Assembly (NCBI GenBank): GCA_003389385.1
Contig: QQVM01000014.1
Coordinates: 1 to 64,000 of the forward strand
Origin: Bacteroidota bacterium
GTDB lineage: Bacteria; Bacteroidota; Bacteroidia; AKYH767-A; 2013-40CM-41-45
DNA: 64,000 nt
Direction of reading: 5' to 3'
The notes beneath the pieces were generated by a model. That model was given only the letters and a program-made list of their open reading frames with translations. It made no database searches and was not told the DNA's origin. Shown in pieces: positions 19,050 through 25,934 of the stretch (positions are counted from its first letter, which is position 1; the number at the start of each line of letters is the position of its first letter). The position numbers and the translations under genes are program-made.

Positions 19050-20129
19050 ATGAATAAAGACGAACTTATCCTTGCTTTTTCCGCCTTAGGAAGTGATTTG
19101 GCTTCCATGGCAGACCTGCTTTCCAAACCAGATCCTTCTGAGAAAGAAGATGAATATGGAATTTTAAAAGCGGCAATTTTATCTTATCGCGAAAATCCCT
19201 GGTTCACACACGATAACATCTCAAGTGCATTGTATGAGTTGTCAGTTATGTTGAATGAGGATTCACTAAGATCCTGGATTCATTCATACGAACCGAAAAT
19301 TAATTATAATTCTTCCTCGAAGACTGTAGGATTAATAAATGCTGGAAATATTCCTCTTGCAGGTTTTCATGATTTCCTTTGTGTGTTAATGAGCGGACAT
19401 TCTTATCAGGGTAAAAATTCCACTACAGACCGGATTCTGCTGCCATTTGTTGCCAACAAACTTGTGGAGTTGATTCCTGAGATAAAAAATAGAATCACTT
19501 TTTCAGAGAAACTCAGCAATTTCGATGCCGTGATTGCCACAGGCAGCAATAATTCCTCGCGTTATTTTGAATATTATTTTTCCAAATATCCTCACATCAT
19601 CCGGAAAAACAGAAATGGCATTGCTGTTCTTGATGGGGAAGAGACGGAAGAGGATTTAAAAAATATGTCGGATGACATTTTTCGTTATTTCGGCCTTGGC
19701 TGCAGAAATGTGTCCAAAATATATTTCCCTGAAGGTTTTAACCTGGACAGGTTCTTTCAGTCGCTTTATCACTGGAGTTCAGTGATGAGTCATCACAAAT
19801 ACATGAACAATTTTGAACATCACAATGCCGTGCTATTGCTGAAAAAAGTATCCTTTTTGCAAAATGGCTTCATCATTTTAATGGAGGATGCTTCATTGGC
19901 TTCGCCGGTTGCCGTGCTGCATTATGAATTTTATTCTGAAAAAAACAGACTGTTTGAAAAACTGAGTGCATCATCCTCAGAAATACAGTGTATTGTCAGC
20001 GCCCGGAAAGGTTTTTTCACTCATCCTGATCTTGAAAAAATCAGCGTCAGGCCAGGCAAGACTCAAAGCCCGAAGATAGGCGATTACGCAGACGGAGTTG
20101 ATACTATGGAGTTTTTGCTTGGTCTGTAA
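19050..20129 (+). CDS. LuxC-type acyl-CoA reductase
   Basis: A 359-residue protein related to LuxC (PF05893), the NADPH-dependent reductase of acyl groups to aldehydes in luminous bacteria. Visible landmarks are VGLINAGNIPLAGFHDFLCVL, a Rossmann-type stretch with DAVIATGSNNSSRYFEYYF, and FGLGCRNVSKIYFPEG with a conserved cysteine. No luxA/B/D/E genes are near. Bacteroidota carry such proteins without bioluminescence and their role is unknown. Here it is divergent from a dicluster ferredoxin that might supply electrons, which is speculation from position. Confidence 0.85.
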   Translation: MNKDELILAFSALGSDLASMADLLSKPDPSEKEDEYGILKAAILSYRENPWFTHDNISSALYELSVMLNEDSLRSWIHSYEPKINYNSSSKTVGLINAGNIPLAGFHDFLCVLMSGHSYQGKNSTTDRILLPFVANKLVELIPEIKNRITFSEKLSNFDAVIATGSNNSSRYFEYYFSKYPHIIRKNRNGIAVLDGEETEEDLKNMSDDIFRYFGLGCRNVSKIYFPEGFNLDRFFQSLYHWSSVMSHHKYMNNFEHHNAVLLLKKVSFLQNGFIILMEDASLASPVAVLHYEFYSEKNRLFEKLSASSSEIQCIVSARKGFFTHPDLEKISVRPGKTQSPKIGDYADGVDTMEFLLGL

Positions 20130-20140
20130 GAATAGTTTAC

Positions 20141-21298
20141 TTATTGTGATGATACAAGATTGAAAAGCCTTCCCCAGCGAATTTTATTGAGGAAAGTGCC
20201 ATGACTGTCCCAGCTCATCCAAATGAACACTGCTTTACCCACCACATGATCTTCGGGAACAAATCCCCAAAATCTTGAGTCTGCGGAATTGTGCCTGTTG
20301 TCACCCATCATAAAATAATAATCCATGCTGAATGTGTATTCTGAACTTTCCTTGCCGTTGATGATGTAGCGCCCGTTTCTTTCTTCAAAGGTATTACCTT
20401 CATATTCCACAATCGCTTTTCTGTACATTGAAATATTCTCCGGTGTAAGTACGATCTTTGAGCCTTTGCTTGGAACCCATATAGGCCCCATGTTATCTAC
20501 ATTCCAGCCAAGTCGGGGATCTGATGGAAAAATAAAATCCTGATAAACATTCTGCGGAACAACATTCGCTTCAACTTTTCTGACATTTCCGAACGACTTC
20601 AGATCATTGGCTGATTTTTCTGTCAGATGAAAGTTGTATTCTATCGGTGACATCATTTCCCCCTCTCTTAAGCCAAGTCTTGTGATTGCTTGTTCACTGA
20701 ATCCTGAACCATCTGTAACTACGTGGTAACTTGTCTGAGAATTTTTCGGAGTTTCTGCTGCTTTGCCGTTCAGAAATACTTTTCCATCGACAAGCTTGAT
20801 TGTGTCACCTGCAATTGCAATGCATCTTTTAATGTAGTTCTCCTTTTTGTCAACGGGTCGGCCTTCCGTCTCAGCAGGCCAGTTGAACACTACACAGTCT
20901 CCGCGTTGCACTTTCCCAAATCCAGGCAAACGGTAATAACCGATCTTAATCCACTCAAGGTATGACTTGCCTCCAAAAACCGGCATGGTGTGATGTGCGA
21001 AAGGGAAGGAAAGTGGTGTGTTTGGTACACGTGCACCATAGCTAACCTTGCTCACAAAAAGGAAGTCGCCAACCAGAAGCGATTTTTCCATCGATGGAGT
21101 AGGGATTGTATATGCTTCAATGAAGAAAGTTCGGATGATTGTCGCTGCAATTACCGCAAAGATAATTGCGTCAACCCACTCTCTTATCCAGCTCTTGCGC
21201 TGACCGGGTTTGGTCTTGATGAGGAACCATACCCCAAGAGTAAAAATTCCGAAAATGATGTCCTTGACAAGTCCCCAGTTCACTCTGAATCGCGCCAT
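20141..21298 (-). CDS. lepB: Signal peptidase I
   Basis: A 385-residue membrane-bound leader peptidase. After two hydrophobic segments (about residues 13-27 and 42-58) comes the catalytic serine motif TIPTPSMEKSL (Ser69) and the general-base lysine in KENYIKRCIAIAGD (Lys157). Box E (MMGDNRHNSADSRFWGFVPEDH) is near the C-terminus. The length exceeds that of E. coli LepB because of an insertion of about 100 residues between the Lys box and box E, typical for this phylum. The gene ends the parA-parB-DUF5683-dapB-lepB run. It cleaves Sec signal peptides at the outer face of the inner membrane. Confidence 0.95.
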   Translation of the reverse strand: MARFRVNWGLVKDIIFGIFTLGVWFLIKTKPGQRKSWIREWVDAIIFAVIAATIIRTFFIEAYTIPTPSMEKSLLVGDFLFVSKVSYGARVPNTPLSFPFAHHTMPVFGGKSYLEWIKIGYYRLPGFGKVQRGDCVVFNWPAETEGRPVDKKENYIKRCIAIAGDTIKLVDGKVFLNGKAAETPKNSQTSYHVVTDGSGFSEQAITRLGLREGEMMSPIEYNFHLTEKSANDLKSFGNVRKVEANVVPQNVYQDFIFPSDPRLGWNVDNMGPIWVPSKGSKIVLTPENISMYRKAIVEYEGNTFEERNGRYIINGKESSEYTFSMDYYFMMGDNRHNSADSRFWGFVPEDHVVGKAVFIWMSWDSHGTFLNKIRWGRLFNLVSSQ

Positions 21299-21375
21299 AT
21301 CGCAGATTAATTATTTATTGCGAAAATATGCTCAAGGGATGAGCAAATGAGTTAATAGTCAGTTAATTTTCCACA

Positions 21376-22119
21376 TTATAGGCTTAATAAATCCTGCATC
21401 CCGAACACTCCTTTCTTACCCCTTATCCACTCGGCTGCCATGAGTGCTCCTTTTGCAAATCCGATCCGGTTAAAAGCTTTGTGAATGATTTCAATCTCAT
21501 CTTCGTCAGAAAAATATTTGACTATATGTGTGCCCGGTACATCACCCTCTCTGCTGGAGAAAACAGGGAGTTCTCTGTCTGTGTTGTCACTGGGAGTCAC
21601 ATTGTCATCGCTCTTGTAATTTTTCCATGTGTCCAACCGGTCAACTTTTTCAATAATCTGATTGGCAAGGGTTATCGCAGTTCCGCTCGGCGCGTCTAAT
21701 TTCTGCAAGTGATGACATTCATGAATGAGCACCTCATCGTATCCGGGTTGCTTATTCATCAGGTACGCAAGTTTTTTATTCAGCTCAAAGAATATATTGA
21801 CACCAATGCTGAAGTTTGAAGTGTAAAAAAATGCCTGATTGCGCTCAGTACAAAACTTTTTTACAGTCTCGTATTTCTCAAGCCATCCGGTGCTTCCGCA
21901 CACTACCGGGACATTTGCATTGAAGCAATGTATAATATTCTGATAAGCACTCTCCGGTCCGGTAAATTCAATAGCGACGTCCGCATTTTTTATTTCAGAG
22001 TTTGCCCATTCGTCTCCATCTTCCTTGTTTACCTTCAGAATAATTTCATGCCCTGTTTCGATAGCAATTTCTTCAATTGCTTTACCCATCTTTCCGTATC
22101 CAATCAATGCTATTTTCAT
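21376..22119 (-). CDS. dapB: 4-hydroxy-tetrahydrodipicolinate reductase
   Basis: A 247-residue enzyme of the diaminopimelate/lysine pathway. The N-terminal nucleotide-binding segment is MKIALIGYGKMGKAIEEIA. The active site is in ECHHLQKLDAPSGTA, the family pattern with paired histidines, a lysine and a PSGTA loop. The C-terminal part ends with IRGKKGVFGMQDLL, as in other DapB proteins. It is nine bases downstream of the DUF5683 gene and precedes lepB; there is no other dap gene nearby. Confidence 0.96.
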   Translation of the reverse strand: MKIALIGYGKMGKAIEEIAIETGHEIILKVNKEDGDEWANSEIKNADVAIEFTGPESAYQNIIHCFNANVPVVCGSTGWLEKYETVKKFCTERNQAFFYTSNFSIGVNIFFELNKKLAYLMNKQPGYDEVLIHECHHLQKLDAPSGTAITLANQIIEKVDRLDTWKNYKSDDNVTPSDNTDRELPVFSSREGDVPGTHIVKYFSDEDEIEIIHKAFNRIGFAKGALMAAEWIRGKKGVFGMQDLLSL

Positions 22120-22128
22120 ATGTCCGGT

Positions 22129-22677
22129 TTATTTAATGGTAAAGATAAGTTTAATTCCTGCAACCGGATTTGCATTCTGGTTTAAGTCAATGCATGGAGC
22201 CGGCCTAAAACTTAGGTTTTCGCTTACATCGAAATCCTTCAGCTGGGCGTCCACATAAGCATCTACTATGTTCATTGCATATAGCACTCCCGTGAGTATG
22301 TAGCTCAGGTCCCGGTTTCGTCTGTAAAAATCCTTCCTTACGCGTAAATCTTCAGAAGTGAGCTGTGAAAATTCATCCACTGTAGCAGGGTCCCCGTCAT
22401 TTCTCTGAATGAAAGCGTTCTTATACCGGTTATATTCCTGATCATTATTCCCTATAAAATAGACCAGTGTGCCAAATCCCGCATACAACACCGGAATCTT
22501 CCATAATTTGCCGTTCATTGCCTGTCCAAGACCAGGCAGCAAGGCTGACTGCAGAGCTCTGCGATTGGCAGTTTTATTTACCTGGCTGGTCAGGCTGTCT
22601 TCACCATCTGCAAAACTTTCGTGCGGAAGATGAAAGATCAGGCAAACCAGAAAAATTCGAAAAAGATTTTTACGCAC
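22129..22677 (-). CDS. DUF5683 domain protein
   Basis: A 182-residue envelope protein of the DUF5683 family. It has a signal peptide (FRIFLVCLIFHLPHESFA), the family motif ALQSALLPGLGQAMNGKLWKIP, a hydrophobic helix VLYAGFGTLVYFIG and the RNRDLSYILTGVLYAMNIVDAYVDAQL segment. Function is unknown. The position between parB and dapB is a conserved Bacteroidota arrangement. Compact size and two central hydrophobic segments suggest a small membrane protein. Confidence 0.85.
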   Translation of the reverse strand: MRKNLFRIFLVCLIFHLPHESFADGEDSLTSQVNKTANRRALQSALLPGLGQAMNGKLWKIPVLYAGFGTLVYFIGNNDQEYNRYKNAFIQRNDGDPATVDEFSQLTSEDLRVRKDFYRRNRDLSYILTGVLYAMNIVDAYVDAQLKDFDVSENLSFRPAPCIDLNQNANPVAGIKLIFTIK

Positions 22678-22743
22678 TATGAATTATGGAATAAACCTAC
22701 ACAAAGGAATAAAATTCCCCTGATAACGATACCGAATGGCTGA

Positions 22744-23643
22744 TTAGTAATTTAAAAGCTCCAGCAGACGATTCAGATCATCATCGTCATTGAAAGGAAT
22801 AATAATTTTTCCTTTGCCAGAATTAGTCTGACTCAGTGTGACTCTGCTGTTGAAATGACTTGATAACAGGTTCTGGATTTTGTTCAGTTCCTGGTTTTGA
22901 GACATCTTTGACTTGGTATCCTTTTTTCCTTTCCCTTTGCTTCCGGATCTGCGTGCAAGATCTTCGACGTCACGAACATTCAGGTCATTCTCCAGAATTT
23001 CCTTGTAGAGTAGGATTTGGTGAGCGATATCATCCACGGCGAGTATTGCCCGTGCATGACCCATGGTGATTTTCTCATCCCTGATGGCAGCTTGTATTTC
23101 AGGAGGAAGTTTCAGAAGACGCAAATAATTCGTTACGGTACTCCTGCTTTTTCCAACTCTTTCGCTCATTTCTTCCTGTGTCAAATCGCATTCCTCGATG
23201 AGCCGTTGATATCCTATGGCTACCTCAATAGCATTCAGGTTTTCACGCTGGATATTTTCTACCAATGCCATTTCCAACATGGCCTGATCATTCGCTATTC
23301 TAATGTAGGCAGGAATGGTCTTCAGCCCAGCCAGTCCGGAAGCACGGAACCTGCGTTCTCCGGAAATAATCTGGTAGCGGTCATATCCAAGCTTCCTTAC
23401 GGTTATCGGCTGAATGATGCCAAGTGTTCTTATTGACGCTGCGAGTTCCTGAAGCGATTCTTCAGAAAACTCTGACCTTGGCTGAAAAGGATTGGGTTCG
23501 ATCTGTGATATATCCACATGTGTGACAGATCCTACCACAGCCTCATTCTTGTCGAGGCTTGCGGATTTGTGTGTTACGTCAGTTTCTGAATTTTCAAGCA
23601 GTGCGCTAAGGCCTTTGCCCAATGCGCTCTTTTTAGTGCTCAT
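22744..23643 (-). CDS. parB: Chromosome partitioning protein ParB
   Basis: A 299-residue ParB/Spo0J protein. The N-terminal CTPase domain has [15 protein letters not shown] and the arginine-rich [14 protein letters not shown] box; the central HTH domain ([26 protein letters not shown]) reads par[11 protein letters not shown] linker precedes the C-terminal dimerisation domain. It overlaps parA by 11 bases and follows it, as is usual. I searched the window by eye for the parS palindrome TGTTTCACGTGAAACA and close variants and did not find one. Confidence 0.96.
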   Translation of the reverse strand: MSTKKSALGKGLSALLENSETDVTHKSASLDKNEAVVGSVTHVDISQIEPNPFQPRSEFSEESLQELAASIRTLGIIQPITVRKLGYDRYQIISGERRFRASGLAGLKTIPAYIRIANDQAMLEMALVENIQRENLNAIEVAIGYQRLIEECDLTQEEMSERVGKSRSTVTNYLRLLKLPPEIQAAIRDEKITMGHARAILAVDDIAHQILLYKEILENDLNVRDVEDLARRSGSKGKGKKDTKSKMSQNQELNKIQNLLSSHFNSRVTLSQTNSGKGKIIIPFNDDDDLNRLLELLNY

Positions 23644-24448
23644 CTGTTACAGGGATTTTTTTATCTGCTTCCTTGATCTTGGTCAAATTATTCTTCTGAA
23701 GAATCTCCCTGGCAAGATTGAGGTAATTAATGGATCCTTTACTGTTGGCATCATGCATGATGATTGTTTGTCCGAATGAAGGTGCTTCTCCGAGTTTGGT
23801 GTTACGTTGTATAATTGTGTCAAAAACCATTTGCTGAAAGTGGGTTTTCACTTCCTCTACAACCTGGTTAGAAAGGCGAAGCCTAGAGTCGTACATCGTA
23901 AGCAGAATACCTTCGATCTCCAATTCCGGGTTCAGACGGCTTTGAACGATTTTGATTGTATTGAGAAGTTTTCCCAGCCCTTCCAAAGCGAAATATTCAC
24001 ATTGAACAGGAATCAGAACTGAGTGAGCGGCAGTAAGTGCGTTGATGGTTACAAGTCCGAGTGAAGGTGAACAGTCTATGATGATAAAATCATATTCATC
24101 CTTCACTTTATCCAGCACATCTTTCATTTTCTTCTCTCTGTTAGGAAGATGAATCATTTCAATCTCAGCTCCGACTAAATCGATATGTGAAGGGATGAGG
24201 AATAGATTCGGAGTTTCGGTCTTAAGAATGATGTCTTTTGGATTCGCCTCATTGATGATGCATTCGTATATGCTTGTTTTAACGGTGCGAGGATCAAATC
24301 CTACGCCCGAAGTTGCATTCGCCTGGGGATCGCTGTCAATCAGCAGGGTTTTGTATTCCAGCACAGCCAGGCTGGCAGCCAGATTCATGGCTGTGGTGGT
24401 TTTTCCCACACCGCCCTTTTGATTCGCAATTGCAATAATTTTTCCCAT
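23633..24448 (-). CDS. parA: Chromosome partitioning ATPase ParA
   Basis: A 271-residue deviant Walker-A ATPase (Soj/ParA). The [14 protein letters not shown] loop is at residues 11-24, with the [13 protein letters not shown] and [19 protein letters not shown] segments of the family. It lacks an N-terminal HTH, so it is chromosomal-type rather than plasmid type Ia. With ParB it segregates replication origins. First gene of the run parA-parB-DUF5683-dapB-lepB. Confidence 0.96.
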   Translation of the reverse strand: MGKIIAIANQKGGVGKTTTAMNLAASLAVLEYKTLLIDSDPQANATSGVGFDPRTVKTSIYECIINEANPKDIILKTETPNLFLIPSHIDLVGAEIEMIHLPNREKKMKDVLDKVKDEYDFIIIDCSPSLGLVTINALTAAHSVLIPVQCEYFALEGLGKLLNTIKIVQSRLNPELEIEGILLTMYDSRLRLSNQVVEEVKTHFQQMVFDTIIQRNTKLGEAPSFGQTIIMHDANSKGSINYLNLAREILQKNNLTKIKEADKKIPVTDEH

Positions 24449-24497
24449 TTAATTTCTGGTTTTTGTTTTTCGTTTCTGAAAAACGGTTAATCGGCTA

Positions 24498-25178
24498 TTA
24501 TATTTCTGTCGTTTCTCCGATGTTCATCAATAATAATTCCTTGCCCGCATTGTCAAATCTTTTCCTTGCATCCTCCTGATCAATTTTGATCATGTCAAAT
24601 GTATCATAATGCATCCCTATGATCTTTTCACATTTAATGAAATTAGATGCGATCACCGCATTGTCAATTCCCATAGTGAAATTGTTTCCTATAGGAAGAA
24701 ATGCGAAGTCGATGGTTCTGAATTCACCTATCAGCTTCATGTCTGAATGCAAAGCTGTATCACCTGCGTAGTAAAAATGAATGTCAGGTGTTTCTATCAG
24801 GAATCCCATCGCATTGCCGGCGTAAGTACCGTCTGGCAGGCTGCTGGAATGAACAGCGTGCACACATTTAACTTTGCCAAAATCAAACATCCAGTGGCCA
24901 CCGGTATTCATCGGATGAGTTTTGATTATGCCTTTCTTTTGAAGCCATGCATGAATTTCATAACTTGAAATGATCGTTGCATTTGTTTGCCGGGCGAGAT
25001 CTACCAGATCAGCGGTATGATCTTCGTGTCCGTGAGAAACGAGAATGTAATCAGCCTTGATGTTTTCAAAATCAATATGGCTGGCTTTTGGATTTGGTCT
25101 TATGAACGGATCAAACAATAGTGTTTTTCCGTTGGTACTGACCTGAAAGCAGGAATGTCCGTAATATGTGATTATCAT
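24498..25178 (-). CDS. MBL-fold metal-dependent hydrolase (UPF0173 type)
   Basis: The ATG at 25178 gives 226 residues beginning MIITYYGHSCFQV; a longer frame of 48 extra residues has no family support. The metallo-beta-lactamase signature is SHGHEDHTAD, with further ligands in HAVHSSSLPDG, YYAGDTALHSD and GMHYDTFD. This matches the UPF0173 group of zinc hydrolases, whose substrate is unknown. It lies 49 bases upstream of parA on the same strand, so it could share a transcript with the par genes. Confidence 0.88.
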   Translation of the reverse strand: MIITYYGHSCFQVSTNGKTLLFDPFIRPNPKASHIDFENIKADYILVSHGHEDHTADLVDLARQTNATIISSYEIHAWLQKKGIIKTHPMNTGGHWMFDFGKVKCVHAVHSSSLPDGTYAGNAMGFLIETPDIHFYYAGDTALHSDMKLIGEFRTIDFAFLPIGNNFTMGIDNAVIASNFIKCEKIIGMHYDTFDMIKIDQEDARKRFDNAGKELLLMNIGETTEI

Positions 25179-25304
25179 GTTAATTTTACTCAAAATGCAA
25201 AAATAAGCCTTTTCAGGCTTGAAGTTTCTAAAGTTACCAACATACTCACTAATATGTGAATAAACCTGGAAAAGTTGTAACAGCTCTTTGTGGAAAAAAA
25301 CAGG

Positions 25305-25336
25305 GTAAAAAGAAAGCCCCATGCTAAAGGGGGCTT
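25305..25336 (-). terminator. Rho-independent terminator of the DUF3276 gene
   Basis: AAGCCCC (25314-25320) pairs with GGGGCTT (25330-25336) around a nine-base loop. On the minus strand a T-rich run follows. It is 28 bases past the stop of the DUF3276 gene. Confidence 0.75.
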
Positions 25337-25363
25337 GATATCAATCTGTTCGATGGAGTGCAA

Positions 25364-25735
25364 TTAACCAAGATCGTCAAAATTGACGTCTGTGAACGTG
25401 GAGGAGGGTTTTTCTGTATTTCCTGAATCTTGCTCCCGATCCCTTTCACGATCGTAATGATGTTCAGGAGCATCCACTTTCAGCGTGCCTACATGCCCAA
25501 CTGCCTCATTAAGCCCGTCAATGAATTTTTGAAAATCTTCCCTGTAAAGAAATATCTTATGCTTCTCGTAGTAGGCAACTCCGTCATCTCCCTGCCTCTT
25601 CTTGCTTTCAGTAATGGTGAGGTAATAATCATTTGACTTGGTACTCTTCACATCAAAAAAGTAGGTTCTTTTACCTGCCCTGACCGATTTGGAAAAAACT
25701 TCTTCTCTGTCCCTCTGGCTGTTTCTATCTGACAT
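25364..25735 (-). CDS. DUF3276 (PUR-domain) nucleic-acid-binding protein
   Basis: A 123-residue protein of the Bacteroidota DUF3276 family, which is related to PUR-alpha single-strand nucleic acid binding domains. The fold is visible as FSKSVRAGKRTYFFDVKSTKSNDYYLTITESKK and the helix EDFQKFIDGLNEAVGHV. A charged linker (YDRERDREQD) leads to an acidic-hydrophobic tip FTDVNFDDLG. Such a tip resembles protein-docking tails of ssDNA-binding proteins, an inference only. The gene is monocistronic with a clear promoter and terminator. Confidence 0.82.
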   Translation of the reverse strand: MSDRNSQRDREEVFSKSVRAGKRTYFFDVKSTKSNDYYLTITESKKRQGDDGVAYYEKHKIFLYREDFQKFIDGLNEAVGHVGTLKVDAPEHHYDRERDREQDSGNTEKPSSTFTDVNFDDLG

Positions 25736-25772
25736 AAGCTTAACTTGGTTTAGTTTTTAAGGTGTTTGGCAA

Positions 25773-25802
25773 CAAAAATATAAAATAAATCATATGTGCA
25801 AA
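25773..25802 (-). promoter_or_regulatory. Bacteroidota-type promoter of the DUF3276 gene
   Basis: On the minus strand TTTG (complement of 25799-25802) precedes TATTTTTG (complement of 25773-25780) by 18 bases, the same layout as at the ferredoxin promoter. The ATG follows 38 bases later. Confidence 0.6.
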
Positions 25803-25914
25803 TACAATTTATTCATTTTGAATGTTTGATATTCAGTTGATTAAGTGCCCGGATTTGGATGTTGAAACAGGTAATGAGAGCAAATGCACACCGCATGAAG
25901 CCAATAAGTAGTGA

Positions 25915-25934
25915 TGCTTCAAAGTTTTGAAGCA
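25915..25934. repeat. 9-bp inverted repeat across the uvrA stop codon
   Basis: TGCTTCAAA (25915-25923) and TTTGAAGCA (25926-25934) are exact reverse complements separated by two bases. The uvrA stop codon is inside it. There is no T-tract on the minus strand after it, so it is not a typical terminator; it could be an RNA end-stabilising hairpin or an operator-like site. Confidence 0.5.

Noticed and set aside
22744-24448. parS site close to parAB
   Set aside because: No match or near match to TGTTTCACGTGAAACA found by eye in the flanks.
25822-25911. 29-codon plus-strand ORF between uvrA and DUF3276
   Set aside because: No promoter or terminator fits and the product has no regular pattern; likely chance.
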